Below are positions 50,085-60,283 of a DNA stretch of 64,000 bases, piece by piece. The notes below the pieces were generated by a model, which saw nothing but the letters and a program-made list of their open reading frames with translations, did no database searches and was not told the DNA's origin. Source of the stretch: Mesorhizobium sp. L-8-3 (GTDB taxonomy: Bacteria > Pseudomonadota > Alphaproteobacteria > Rhizobiales > Rhizobiaceae); NCBI RefSeq assembly GCF_016756615.1, contig NZ_AP023262.1:8185501-8249500 (forward strand). Reading direction: 5' to 3'. The position numbers were made by a program, and so were the translations under genes. Positions within the stretch are counted from its first letter, which is position 1. Each line of letters begins with the position of its first letter.

Positions 50085-53000
50085 CTAACCGGCAGGCGGC
50101 GGCAGGAGGTCAAGACAGGTGGTATTGCCGGCCACGGCCAGGAAGTTGATGGCCTCCGCGATCTTAGCAGCCGTACTCGCGTCGCCGGTTGACAGCCCGG
50201 CCAGGAAGATCGTCCGCAATTTTTGGGGCTGAGCACCGAGTTCCATGACTTCAACGTGACTGTTTCTGATCAATGCGGCAATCGTCTGTGCCGCCCGAAC
50301 TGGCTGATCGGAGGAGAAGTCCGCCAGCCTGTCGATCAGGTTGTAGGTTTCTCCGGGCGAGTACCCCGCGTTTGAGGCGGCAATGGTTTGTTGCATGAGC
50401 CAGTCCGGCTCGATGCCGCGCTGGTAGTAGAACTGACCGATGGCGCCGATCTCTCTTCGAAATGTGTCACGCTCTGCCGCCGAGCCGGTGGCCGCTGCAA
50501 GCCGGCGATCCCAATAGCTGCGCGCGCGAAGCCGCTTCTCTTTGGGCAATGACGCATCGGGCAGCGCGAGTTGACTGCCCAGGAACCACATGGCCTGCTG
50601 TCTGGCCTCGACTGGAGCCGTGTTCCAGAAGAGCTCATAGACATCTTCCGGCAGGGCATTGAAAATGTAGAGTATGACCAGATAGTGCGAGAGCCTCTCG
50701 GTGAGGTGCGTCCGGTCCCCACCACGCACCTGCTGGCGGAGCCGGTCGATCTCCATGCGGTAGCAGTCGCTCATTTCCCCGGCGAGCCATTGCAGGGGCC
50801 CATGATCCATCTGGATGTGTGAAAGCCACGCGGCATCTCGGAGATCGGCGTCCGAGGTTTGGAAAAGCTCCCCAACTTTTGCGGTCAGAAAGGGGGCGGC
50901 GAAATAGCTTAGCCAGGCGAGGTACCGTCCGATGATCGCTCGGGGTATTCGCGCGGCAGGATCGACTCGTGCCGTCTCTGCTTCAAGGATTTCACCGATC
51001 TCTGGAAGAGAACGGAGGGCGTTGGCAGGATCCTTGCCGACCTCTGTTTCGGGGTTCTTGCTCAGCCAGAAGATCAGGCGGATGTAGAGTTCAAGGGCCG
51101 CCCCACGCGACGTCGATTGGGCGCCGAAGTAGACCTGGCGCGCGTAAGTCTCCTCAAAACCTTCGACGTCAGGTTGCGCCGGCGAGCTATGGTAGTAGGC
51201 CTGGACCTGTGAGCGGACCTCGTCCGCCAGCTCGAACGCAATGCCCTCCTTGCCCAAGGCCAGTCCAGCGGAAAGCAGCTCCATTCCTTCCATCCGCACC
51301 CGCCTCCAGTCGTGGTCGTCGCCCTCGAGGCCAGACGTCGAAGGTTGATCGGTCCGCGACGCAAGTGGCCCAGTGAGGCCGAGTATCCCATGCCAGTTGA
51401 CGGAGCTCTTGTTGCGCACGGCGGCGGTCAGGCCCTCGAGTATCCGGCGAGCATAAATGGCCGGAACTGCCAGGAACTTGGCAGCGCTCTCGGAATAGGT
51501 GGGCGCGTTCTGTTCGGCCGCCTGCCGCAGTTGCTGGCCAAGGGCCGTGACTGTTTGCTTCTTGTCTTCTGCAGAAGGGCGCCAATCATCGAGGAAAGCC
51601 ACAACGTCGTCGATTGGGCGGGTGGCGAACTCTGCAGGCCCGAGCGGACTAACATCCGGCTCGTGCATCTCGCGAACCCACGCCTCGGGGTCTCCGCTGC
51701 GCTCTACTTCGTCCCGGCGGTCGGCAGGCAGCACATCTCGCCAGAACCAGAGCACATCCCGAACCATCGACCCTTCGAATCGACGTTTTTCCTCGTCACC
51801 GGGCTCCCGTCCCTCGTGTCGTGAAAAACGTTCGGTCCACCTCGACAGGTACCGAGAGGGAAGGCCGTCCACTATGTCCAGAATGGCTCTCTGGGACTCT
51901 GGAGGGAGATTGGGAAACCACGCCAAGGCGAGCTGTCCATATTCGGCGCTGCACCACGTCTCGCCAATCAAACCAGGGTCCGTCAGGTTGGAAGCGGCAA
52001 GATCGGGCACCGCGCCGGGATTGAGCGCCAGTACGTGAAGCCGTATGCGGATGAATAGACGGGCGGAGTATCGCGATATCTGCGCAAGCACCGCCGGAAG
52101 CTGGTCAGGTTGAGCGGCGTCTATGAGCTTCGTCGAGCGAACGACCTCGCCCATTAGGGCCTCCACCACTGTATGCTTCGGCCCATATTCGCTGATGTCT
52201 CGGGACATGTGGTAGGAGTAGTCGCCTGGCGGGTCGTCGATCACGCGACGCTCAATGCGAAGCGCCGCATCCAGGAACTCACAAAGCAGACCGACCAGGT
52301 CAGGGCCTAGGCGCGCAGCACACGCCCTGACGTCCTCTGGCAGGAAATGCTCATACATGTGCTGACTGAACAGCGTCGTCAGCTTCCCGTCATCGGAGAA
52401 CACCCTATATAACGAGCGCATCAGGCGAAGGGCGGCATCCAGCTGCCCGGCGTCGGCGAGGCTCTTGATCAGCTTGTGCAATCCCGACGACATGGGCACG
52501 CGCGTGGGCCGGGCGAGCCAACTTTCGACGACGTCGAGCAGATCTGCTGCTTCGGCGGCCGGTAGGGAAGCGAGTGCCTCCGCTCCGTTCCATTGCACGT
52601 CGAGGTCGTCTGAACCCTTCGTTTCCTTGAGGGCATTCGCGACGGTTTTCCTGACTGAAGGATCTGTCGCAGCAGCCATCCTAGTCAGGTAGCCACCTGC
52701 CGGCCAATGCTGCAAACGCAACCCATCGTCGAGATCATCGAGACTGAGCCGAGGTGGCGCAAGCAACTTGTGGTCGGAAAGGGGATCGAGCCAATCCGGA
52801 GTTTCGAGACGCTGGAAGAAGTAGGCCAGAAGAGGAAGGGCGCCGGGAATTTCGCACGACAGCGCTTTCACCGCTGCTCGGCGGTCCGGCATGGCGAGCA
52901 GTTCGTCGATACGCCGCACGTAGGCCGCATACTTACCCTGAAGCGCGATCATGAGACCGCGAACCGTCACATCGAACGGTGCTTGCCATTCGGAACGGAA

Positions 53001-53492
53001 CTGCGCGTCGACCTCGAGCGATTGATGGAGCTCGCGCCCGTAATGTGCCCTGCCATGAATTCCCATGATGGATTTCCACGAGCGCGCAATGTCTCCATCT
53101 GGAGCGAGGCCGAGCGTTACGACGATCCGTTCGATCTGGTCGCGATGACTAAGCTTTGGCGCCAGAGCTGAGACGGCTCGGTTGGCGGCGGCCGCGTCGT
53201 ATCCAAGCCCTCTCAAGGCGGCGTTTGCCTGCTGGAGGCGCTCCTGCTCTTGGGAAGAAATGACCAGGGTGAGGTCTGCGGGCGTAGCGAGGAGCTGGCG
53301 GAGAACAGCCTCGATCTCCCTGATGGCGTGTCCGGCCAGGGGCACTGAGACGCGCAGAGGAAGCCCGCCTCCAGCGAGACGACAGAAGTCGACGTATCGG
53401 TCGGCAATTCGCTTGCCGAGCAGGCGCTGCAGCAGCGCGGCCGTGTTCCGCTGTTCGTCGGAGATATCCGGAGGAGGAAGCTCCTCGGCCAT
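50085..53492 (-). CDS. Large unknown cargo protein, HEAT-like
   Basis: 1135-residue protein encoded against the conjugation operon, between the relaxase gene and traG. I do not recognise a catalytic domain. Alpha-helical repeats are suggested by AALLAYFFQRLETPDWLDPL, then WPAGGYLTRMAAATDPSVRKTVANALKE and WNGAEALASLPAAEAADLLDVVESWL, a pattern I associate with large HEAT-like proteins in defence regions. The N-terminal WKSIMGIHGRAHYGRELH recalls HEPN-like helices. No transmembrane segment. I chose ATG at 53492; an in-frame start 72 bases upstream is possible. It has its own promoter and is a cargo insertion, probably a self-contained defence gene. Confidence 0.6.
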   Translation of the reverse strand: MAEELPPPDISDEQRNTAALLQRLLGKRIADRYVDFCRLAGGGLPLRVSVPLAGHAIREIEAVLRQLLATPADLTLVISSQEQERLQQANAALRGLGYDAAAANRAVSALAPKLSHRDQIERIVVTLGLAPDGDIARSWKSIMGIHGRAHYGRELHQSLEVDAQFRSEWQAPFDVTVRGLMIALQGKYAAYVRRIDELLAMPDRRAAVKALSCEIPGALPLLAYFFQRLETPDWLDPLSDHKLLAPPRLSLDDLDDGLRLQHWPAGGYLTRMAAATDPSVRKTVANALKETKGSDDLDVQWNGAEALASLPAAEAADLLDVVESWLARPTRVPMSSGLHKLIKSLADAGQLDAALRLMRSLYRVFSDDGKLTTLFSQHMYEHFLPEDVRACAARLGPDLVGLLCEFLDAALRIERRVIDDPPGDYSYHMSRDISEYGPKHTVVEALMGEVVRSTKLIDAAQPDQLPAVLAQISRYSARLFIRIRLHVLALNPGAVPDLAASNLTDPGLIGETWCSAEYGQLALAWFPNLPPESQRAILDIVDGLPSRYLSRWTERFSRHEGREPGDEEKRRFEGSMVRDVLWFWRDVLPADRRDEVERSGDPEAWVREMHEPDVSPLGPAEFATRPIDDVVAFLDDWRPSAEDKKQTVTALGQQLRQAAEQNAPTYSESAAKFLAVPAIYARRILEGLTAAVRNKSSVNWHGILGLTGPLASRTDQPSTSGLEGDDHDWRRVRMEGMELLSAGLALGKEGIAFELADEVRSQVQAYYHSSPAQPDVEGFEETYARQVYFGAQSTSRGAALELYIRLIFWLSKNPETEVGKDPANALRSLPEIGEILEAETARVDPAARIPRAIIGRYLAWLSYFAAPFLTAKVGELFQTSDADLRDAAWLSHIQMDHGPLQWLAGEMSDCYRMEIDRLRQQVRGGDRTHLTERLSHYLVILYIFNALPEDVYELFWNTAPVEARQQAMWFLGSQLALPDASLPKEKRLRARSYWDRRLAAATGSAAERDTFRREIGAIGQFYYQRGIEPDWLMQQTIAASNAGYSPGETYNLIDRLADFSSDQPVRAAQTIAALIRNSHVEVMELGAQPQKLRTIFLAGLSTGDASTAAKIAEAINFLAVAGNTTCLDLLPPPAG

Positions 53493-53517
53493 GCGCGTCG
53501 ATCCCGTTGAAAACCCT

Positions 53518-53546
53518 CTTATACTCGCCGTCGCCGCTGACCTTAA
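53518..53546 (-). promoter_or_regulatory. Candidate promoter of the large cargo gene
   Basis: On the minus strand TTAAGG (53546-53541) and TATAAG (53523-53518) are separated by 17 bases, 25 bases upstream of the ATG. This gives an independent promoter for the leftward gene inside the transfer region. Confidence 0.45.
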
Positions 53547-53747
53547 GATCAGTTTGACTGGCACAGGCTTGGATCAGATCGGATTCTGTTCATGGCCCCA
53601 CCGCTGCCGTTAATGCCGCAAGCCAAGCGCGGACAGCCGCATCGCGCCTGTCATTGTGCGATGTCGCACGCTGAAGCGCGACCACCGCCGTGATGATCTT
53701 GAAGGACGACGTCTCCTGGCCCGACCTTTCCCGGGAAGGAGACGGCA

Positions 53748-55733
53748 ATGTCAGGAACCAAGATCCTCTGGGGACAGATCATCATCGTCAGCCTGATCGT
53801 GCTGACGGCGGTCTGGTGCGCCACACAATGGACTGCATGGCGGCTCGGCTTCCAGCCGCAACTCGGCCCGCCTTGGTTCTACCTTGCTGGCTGGCCGGTC
53901 TACCATCCGCCCGCGTTTTTCTGGTGGTGGTTCTCTTATGACGCCTACGCGCGATCGATCTTTCATGAAGGCGGCATCATCGCGGCCTCCGGCGGCTTCG
54001 TATCCATCGGAGCCGCCATTCTCATGTCCGTCCTGCGTGCCCGGGAGGCGGACAATGTCGAAACCTATGGTTCGGCACGCTGGGCCACACATCCCGAGAT
54101 CAAGGAGGCTTGCCTGCTTGGGGCCGACGGCGTCGTCCTCGGTCGCTACGAGCGCGACTATCTTCGCCACGACGGCCCCGAGCATGTCCTGTGCTTTGCG
54201 CCCACACGGTCGGGCAAAGGCGTCGGCCTCGTAATCCCCTCGCTGCTGACGTGGCCGGGTTCGGCCATCGTCCACGACATCAAAGGCGAGAACTGGAATC
54301 TCACCTCGGGCTTCCGCGCACGGCATGGTCGCGTCCTCCTGTTCGACCCGACCAACGCCGAGTCCGCGGCATACAACCCGCTACTTGAGGTGCGCCGCGG
54401 CGAGTGGGAGGTTAGGGATGTCCAGAACATCGCCGACATCCTGGTCGATCCCGAAGGTTCGCTCGAGCGGCGCAATCATTGGGAGAAGACCTCCCACGCC
54501 CTGCTGGTCGGCGCCATTCTCCATGTGCTCTACGCCGAGAAGGACAAGACGCTGGCCGGCGTCGCCAACTTCCTGTCCGACCCCGCCCGCTCGATCGAGG
54601 CGACGCTCGCAGCCATGATGAAGACACGCCACCTGGGCGATGCGGGTCCACATCCGGTCGTGGCCTCAGCCGCGCGCGAACTGCTCAACAAGTCCGACAA
54701 CGAGCGGTCGGGCGTCCTGAGCACCGCAATGAGCTTCCTCGGGCTCTATCGTGATCCTGTCGTGGCGGCCGTGACGTCGCGGTGTGACTGGCGCATCGCC
54801 GAAATCGTTGCAGCCGATCGCCCCGCGACGCTCTATCTCGTCGTGCCACCATCCGACATCAATCGCACCAAGCCGCTGGTGCGGCTCCTGCTAAATCAGA
54901 TCGGGCGGCGGCTCACCGAGGACCTCAACGCCAAGTCCAGCCGTCACCGCCTGTTGCTGATGCTCGACGAGTTCCCCGCGCTTGGCCGGCTCGACTTCTT
55001 CGAGTCGGCGCTCGCCTTCATGGCCGGCTACGGGCTCAAGTCGTTCCTTATCGCCCAGTCACTCAACCAGATCGAACGGGCCTATGGACCGAACAACTCA
55101 ATTCTCGACAATTGTCATGTCCGCGTTTCGTTCGCGACCAACGACGAGCGCACGGCCAAGCGTGTATCGGACGCGCTCGGTACCGCCACCGAAATGCGCG
55201 CGATGAAGAACTATGCCGGGCATCGCCTCTCGCCCTGGCTCGGCCATCTGATGGTGTCGCGCCAGGAGACGGCGCGTCCGCTGCTGACCCCCGGCGAGGT
55301 CATGCAACTCCCGCCAGGCGACGAGATCGTCATGGTCGCTGGAATACATCCGATACGCGCACGCAAAGCGCGCTACTACGAGGACAGCCGCTTCAAGGAA
55401 CGCATCCTGCCGCCTCCTGCGCTCCAGCATCGACATGCCAGAACTGAGGACGACTGGAGCGTTCTCGAAATACCCGAGCGGCCAGACCTCGCAACTGGCG
55501 GTCTTCCCTCCATGGCGCCGGTCGATGACGAGGATCCGACCGAATCCGAGAAACGCCGGCAGCCAGAACTCAGCAGCAAGGTCGTGCCCGAGCCCGGGCC
55601 TATCCCTGACGACGAATTCGACGTCGACCGTGACGCGGATGACGAGGCGGCGGTCCTGGCCCAGAACCTCACTCACTCGATGCAGAGGATCGCGCGGCAG
55701 GCCGATCTGGATCCTGGCGACGGCATGCTGTGA
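53748..55733 (+). CDS. traG: TraG/VirD4-type coupling protein
   Basis: 661-residue type IV coupling protein. Three hydrophobic segments in the first 100 residues anchor it in the inner membrane. Walker A: FAPTRSGKGVGLVIPSLL (about 150-167). Walker B: RLLLMLDEFPALGRLDFFESALAF (about 402-425). It docks the relaxase-DNA complex to the Trb channel. ATG at 53748 follows AAGGAGACGGCA. Separated from rlxS by the cargo gene. Confidence 0.95.
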   Translation: MSGTKILWGQIIIVSLIVLTAVWCATQWTAWRLGFQPQLGPPWFYLAGWPVYHPPAFFWWWFSYDAYARSIFHEGGIIAASGGFVSIGAAILMSVLRAREADNVETYGSARWATHPEIKEACLLGADGVVLGRYERDYLRHDGPEHVLCFAPTRSGKGVGLVIPSLLTWPGSAIVHDIKGENWNLTSGFRARHGRVLLFDPTNAESAAYNPLLEVRRGEWEVRDVQNIADILVDPEGSLERRNHWEKTSHALLVGAILHVLYAEKDKTLAGVANFLSDPARSIEATLAAMMKTRHLGDAGPHPVVASAARELLNKSDNERSGVLSTAMSFLGLYRDPVVAAVTSRCDWRIAEIVAADRPATLYLVVPPSDINRTKPLVRLLLNQIGRRLTEDLNAKSSRHRLLLMLDEFPALGRLDFFESALAFMAGYGLKSFLIAQSLNQIERAYGPNNSILDNCHVRVSFATNDERTAKRVSDALGTATEMRAMKNYAGHRLSPWLGHLMVSRQETARPLLTPGEVMQLPPGDEIVMVAGIHPIRARKARYYEDSRFKERILPPPALQHRHARTEDDWSVLEIPERPDLATGGLPSMAPVDDEDPTESEKRRQPELSSKVVPEPGPIPDDEFDVDRDADDEAAVLAQNLTHSMQRIARQADLDPGDGML

Positions 55734-55741
55734 GTCCCGCC

Positions 55742-56170
55742 ATGGCGAAACCCGGCAAGAAGCAGCGGCTCTCCATCTATCTCGATCCGCCGGTGATGAA
55801 GGCGTTGGTGGAGCATGCAGCCCGCCGCGACCTGTCGCGCTCGCTGGTGGCTGAGGCCGCCATCGCATCCTTCCTCTCGCCAGACGCCGCCGAGCGCCAG
55901 GAGGCGGCAATGGCCAAACGGCTCGACCAGATCGACCGGCGTCTCAATCGGCTGGAACGAGATCTCGGCATCTCAGTCGAGACGCTCGCGGTTTTCGTGC
56001 GCTTCTGGCTGACGACAACACCACAGCTTCCAGAGCCTGCTCAGGCGGCGGCGCGCGCCCAATCGGGCAAGCGCTACGATGCCTTCGTGGCTGCGCTCGG
56101 TCGCCGGCTCGCGCAGGGTCCCAAGCTACGGCACGAGATTCCCGAGGACGTCCATCCCAAAGGCGGCTAG
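55742..56170 (+). CDS. CopG/RHH-type accessory conjugation protein
   Basis: 142-residue protein with a ribbon-helix-helix start, QRLSIYLDPPVMKALVEHAARRDLSRSLVAEAAIASFL, a helical coiled-coil section (RLDQIDRRLNRLERDLG) and a hydrophobic helix ETLAVFVRFWLTT. Standard occupant of the position between traG and trbB. ATG at 55742; a GTG 12 bases earlier is in frame. May be an oriT-binding accessory protein or operon regulator. Confidence 0.8.
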   Translation: MAKPGKKQRLSIYLDPPVMKALVEHAARRDLSRSLVAEAAIASFLSPDAAERQEAAMAKRLDQIDRRLNRLERDLGISVETLAVFVRFWLTTTPQLPEPAQAAARAQSGKRYDAFVAALGRRLAQGPKLRHEIPEDVHPKGG

Positions 56171-56176
56171 TCTCCG

Positions 56177-58356
56177 ATGGCACGAATAAGCATGTCTGTT
56201 TCTATTCGCGCTAAGGACCCTTCGTTCGGGGTTGCTGTGAGCTCGACCGAATCTGACTATTCGTCACACGCAATTGAAGAAAGTAACGTATCGTCTTCTA
56301 TCGCGCCGAAGTCCGATTTCACGCTGTGCTGCCAATTAAACGTGGGTTATTCTGAGGATCAGGCTGCGGTCGGAGGGGGCATGGCCACGATCACGAATGC
56401 TCACGCATACGCAAACAACGAAGTAGCCTATGTCGCATGGGAAATTGACGAGAAGATTCCCGGTTGCCTGGGTTTCGAGGTCATCCGAGTCTATCTGAAT
56501 CCTGACGGAAGCGTTGCCAAGCGTCGCGATGGAAGCGACGATCGCGTCTCATGCGCCGCCTGGGTTGGCTTCAAGGGACAGCGCAACCCGCACTGGCTGC
56601 CTCATGTCAGCGGCATGTGGCCGATCCAGAAGCTGTCTTGGCGTGACCTCACGCTGCGCAAGAAGCGTGATGGCCTTCGGCGACGCCCCGATGACGTGCG
56701 CGTCCGCTACGAGATCCGAGCCGTCGGCGACCTCGGGCCGGGTATGGAACCCGCGCCTGATCCCACGCCCTACAAGGCCAGGGTGGCGAAGAAGGATGAA
56801 ACCGGAAGGCCCGTGCATGACGCCAACGGCGATCCGGTGATGGTCGAGGTGGCCAGCTATACGGGCACGCCCCGACCACTGGGATATCTCGGCCCGGTCG
56901 TGGCCACGAACGACGTGCACGTGACCACGCGTCGCGGCGTCTTCCGCAGCACCTTCACCAACGGGGTCCTCGCAGCTCAATGGCTGCGCAACGTCTTGCT
57001 CGAGGGCGACGGCGTGATCGAGCCGAACGAATTGATCGACAAGATCTCCGACCCCAACGATCCGCATCGGAAATACTTGGCCGGAGACGTGCTGCCGCTG
57101 CTACGGGAGCTGTTCTCCCGACCGGGGGAATTCTACCTCGGCCTCTACGAGCTGGAGGACCGCGAGCTCATCGACCTGCTGCTCACGAATTCCGATCGAA
57201 TCCACGTCATCCTCGCCAACACCGGTGCCGAGGGCAAGGTCTGGGACCGGCGCAACGCCGAGGCGCGCCAGGCTCTAATCGACGCGGGCGTCGATATCCA
57301 GCATCGCATGTTCAACAACTCGACGCACATCGGACACAACAAGTTCGTCGTGCATGTTCCGACTGGTGGTGTCCCGGCCGCGGTGTTCACAGGCAGCACA
57401 AATTGGACCCAGACGGGCATCGCCGGCCAGACCAACAACGCGCTGCTGATCGAGGAGCCTACCGTGGCGACGGTGTTCTTCGACTACTGGACGCGGATGA
57501 GGGACGACGCGCTGGTCGTCCCCGACCCGTTCGGCGCGGAGATGAAGGACGCTCAGCAAAGCGGAGCCTTCCGCCAGTCGAACTATACCAAGAGCACGGT
57601 TCCCCTCGGCAACGGCGCCGAATTGACCGTGTGGTTCTCGCCGAACACGCCGCAGCGCAAGAAGACCAAGAAATTGCCGCCGGACCTCTCGGACATCTAT
57701 GGGCGAATGCGCCGCGCCGAGCGTGCGATTCTCTTCCTCGCTTTCTATCCGGGGCAGAGTGGCAACGATTGCATCATCGGGGAGGCAATCGACATCGGGC
57801 GCAAGGATCGAAACCTTATCGTAATGGGTGCCGTCTCCAGCGCTCAAGCCATGCCTACGTATCCAAGAAGAAGAACGACCCCGACGATCCTAACGACGAT
57901 ACGCCTGGCCAATCACCACATACGTTCAAGGAAGCCAATGTGGAGATCGTGAGGGCGGCCCGCATCGACGATCGGGCCATGCTCAAGGATTTTGGTGCGG
58001 AGCAGCTGGCTGCCCGCGGAATGATTGGCGCGATCATCCATGACAAGGTATTGGTCATTGATCCGTTATCGCCCAATTGCACGGTCGTTCTGGGTAGCCA
58101 CAACCTCGGCTTCAAGGCCAGCTATTCCAATGACGAGAACATGGTCGTCGTGACCGGTGATCGGGCGCTCGCGGAAGCCTATGCCGTGCACATCCTCGAC
58201 GTTTACGATCACTACCGTTTTCGCGCGATCCAATCCGAACGGCAGAAGCAGGGCAAGAAGGGGTGGTCCGGCTTCCTCGAAGGGGATGAGAGCTGGCAAG
58301 ACGGTTATGTTCAGCACAGGAAAGGTGCTGTCATGCGGTACTTTGCGAACGCCTGA
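56177..58356 (+). pseudogene. Phospholipase-D-like protein gene, frameshifted cargo
   Basis: PLD-superfamily protein split across two frames. Frame one (56177-57952) has an N-terminal domain of unknown type and the first HKD-like motif IGHNKFVVHVPTGG...VFTGSTNWTQTG (about residues 385-410). The expected continuation, from about YVSKKKNDPDD, and the second motif IIHDKVLVIDPLSPNCTVVLGSHNLG, are in another frame ending at 58356. The shift lies near 57854 (CAAGCCATGCCTACGTATCC), most simply a lost base. Total would be about 727 residues. The 5' end has lower GC than the flanks, so it was acquired. It is inserted between the CopG gene and trbB. PLD-type proteins can act as nucleases or toxins. Confidence 0.7.
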
Positions 58357-58669
58357 GGAGGCCGAAGTCGACTCCAAGTGATCGCTCAAAGGCCCGATTC
58401 CTTCGTTCCAAGTCCGCCCTTCAGCAAGCCAACCTGCAGCAACACGCAAGCACAAGCATCGGCATCGAACTGGCAGCCCCGTACCAGCGCCACACCCGCA
58501 CCTTTCGATTCGGCTGAGACCACGCAGGTTCTGCCGCTGATAGCAGCCAGCGGTGACCCGGCACGCCGTTCCCCTGTAATTCCACGCCAAGGTACGATGG
58601 CCGCTTGAGGCTTGTTGCCGCCGGCCCATTCCTGCCTTTTCTACTCATCCCCGATCCAGGGCCCTCGTC
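58357..58669. other. Intergenic region before trbB, no gene recognised
   Basis: 313 bases after the PLD-like gene. No frame is supported. It probably belongs to the cargo insertion, since copG-like and trbB genes are normally close together in this family. Confidence 0.5.
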
Positions 58670-59689
58670 GTGCGGGCCTACAAGCGGAGTGGGGACGACG
58701 TGTTTGTTTCTTCCAGAGAGTCGGTGGCGGTTGAACGCGGCACGCGCATGCTGCGCACCGCCCTTGGCCCGGCCGTCGCCAGGTTTCTGGACGACCCTGC
58801 GATCGTCGAGGTGATGCTCAACCCCGACGGGCGGCTCTGGATCGACCGGCTGGCCAGTGGCCTTGCCGACACCGGCGAGCAACTGTCGGCCACGGACGGC
58901 GAACGCATCATCCGCCTCGTCGCGCACCATGTCGGCGCCGAAGTCCACTGCAGTGCCCCGCGCGTTTCCGCGGAGTTGCCCGGGACGGGGGAGCGTTTCG
59001 AGGGCCTGCTGCCGCCGGTGGTGGCCGCCCCCGCCTTTGCGATCCGCAAGCCCGCCGTCGCGGTGTTCTCGCTCGCGGACTATGTGGCGGCTGGCATCAT
59101 GTCCGATGCGCAGGCCGACGCATTGCGCTGGGCTGTCATCGAACGGAAGAACATCCTCGTTGCCGGCGGCACTTCGACCGGCAAGACCACGCTGACGAAC
59201 GCCCTTCTAGCCGAGGTCGCCCGAACCGGCGATCGGATCGTTCTCATCGAGGACACCCGCGAACTGCAATGCGCCGCGCCCAACCTCGTGGCGTTGCGCA
59301 CCCGAGATGGCGTCGTCTCGCTCTCCGAGCTTGTACGCTCCTCCCTTCGGCTGCGGCCCGATCGGATACCGATCGGCGAGGTGCGCGGCGCCGAGGCGCT
59401 CGACCTGCTGAAAGCCTGGTCGACCGGCCATCCGGGCGGCATCGGGACCATACACGCCGGCACCGCCATCGGTGCGCTGCGGCGGCTCGAACAGCTCATC
59501 CAGGAAGCCGTCGTCACCGTGCCGCGCGCGCTCATCGCCGAGACCATCGACGTCATCGCCGTGCTCTCGGGCCGCGGGTCGGCGCGTCAGCTCGCCGAAC
59601 TCGTCCACGTCACCGGGCTCGGAACGACCGGCGACTACGTCCTTGCCCCCACGATCACCGCCCCCGAACCCAATGGAGCCACGCAATGA
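58670..59689 (+). CDS. trbB: TrbB, type IV secretion ATPase
   Basis: 339-residue VirB11-type traffic ATPase. Walker A NILVAGGTSTGKTTLTNAL (about 163-181), an Asp box VLIEDTRELQC, and the Walker B region PIGEVRGAEALDLLKAWSTGHPGGIGTIHAG with the histidine motif. Start is GTG at 58670. Powers pilus biogenesis and substrate transfer. Its stop overlaps trbC (ATGA). Confidence 0.95.
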   Translation: MRAYKRSGDDVFVSSRESVAVERGTRMLRTALGPAVARFLDDPAIVEVMLNPDGRLWIDRLASGLADTGEQLSATDGERIIRLVAHHVGAEVHCSAPRVSAELPGTGERFEGLLPPVVAAPAFAIRKPAVAVFSLADYVAAGIMSDAQADALRWAVIERKNILVAGGTSTGKTTLTNALLAEVARTGDRIVLIEDTRELQCAAPNLVALRTRDGVVSLSELVRSSLRLRPDRIPIGEVRGAEALDLLKAWSTGHPGGIGTIHAGTAIGALRRLEQLIQEAVVTVPRALIAETIDVIAVLSGRGSARQLAELVHVTGLGTTGDYVLAPTITAPEPNGATQ

Positions 59690-60015
59690 CAATGACCCTG
59701 CGCGCCCGCGCGCGCCTCGCCGCGACCGCGCTCGCCACCTCGCTCACCTTCATCATGACGAAAGCCGCATATGCGGCCGGATCCTCCATGCCGTGGGAGG
59801 AGCCGCTGCAGCAGATCCTCGAATCGATCGAAGGGCCTGTCGCCAAAATCATCGCGGTGATCATCATCATCGTCACCGGGCTGACGCTCGCCTTCGGCGA
59901 TACCTCGGGCGGCTTCAGGCGACTGGTCCAGATCGTCTTCGGTCTCTCGATCGCCTTCGCGGCCAGTTCCTTCTTCCTTTCCTTCTTCAGCTTCGGCGGC
60001 GGGGCCGTCATCTGA
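59686..60015 (+). CDS. trbC: TrbC, pilin
   Basis: 109-residue VirB2-like pilin precursor: signal peptide (LAATALATSLTFIMTKAAYAAG), then two hydrophobic helices, IIAVIIIIVTGLTLAFG and LVQIVFGLSIAFAASSFFLSF, separated by a short basic loop. TraF likely processes it. Start ATG 59686 overlaps trbB by 4 bases. Confidence 0.92.
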   Translation: MTMTLRARARLAATALATSLTFIMTKAAYAAGSSMPWEEPLQQILESIEGPVAKIIAVIIIIVTGLTLAFGDTSGGFRRLVQIVFGLSIAFAASSFFLSFFSFGGGAVI

Positions 60016-60275
60016 TGGAAGAGGTTCCGGGTTTCTCAGCGCCCGTCCGTCGGGCTCTGACCGAGCCGATCCTGCTCGGCGGCGCCCCGCGCTCGGTCGC
60101 GATCCTTAACGGCACATTGGCCGCCGCGCTCGGCCTCGGCCTCCGGCTCTGGGTCGTCGGGATCGTGCTCTGGGCGATCGGCCATTTGGCCGCCGTCTGG
60201 GCGGCCCGGCGCGATCCGCTCTTTGTCGAGGTCGTGCGCCGGCACCTGCGCATCCCCGCGCATCTCGGATTGTGA
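60015..60275 (+). CDS. trbD: TrbD, VirB3-like inner-membrane protein
   Basis: 86-residue VirB3-like protein with ILNGTLAAALGLGLRLWVVGIVLWAIGHLAAVWAARRDPLF spanning two closely spaced membrane helices. ATG overlaps the trbC stop by one base (TGATG). Confidence 0.92.
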   Translation: MEEVPGFSAPVRRALTEPILLGGAPRSVAILNGTLAAALGLGLRLWVVGIVLWAIGHLAAVWAARRDPLFVEVVRRHLRIPAHLGL

Positions 60276-60283
60276 GGCGCGCG

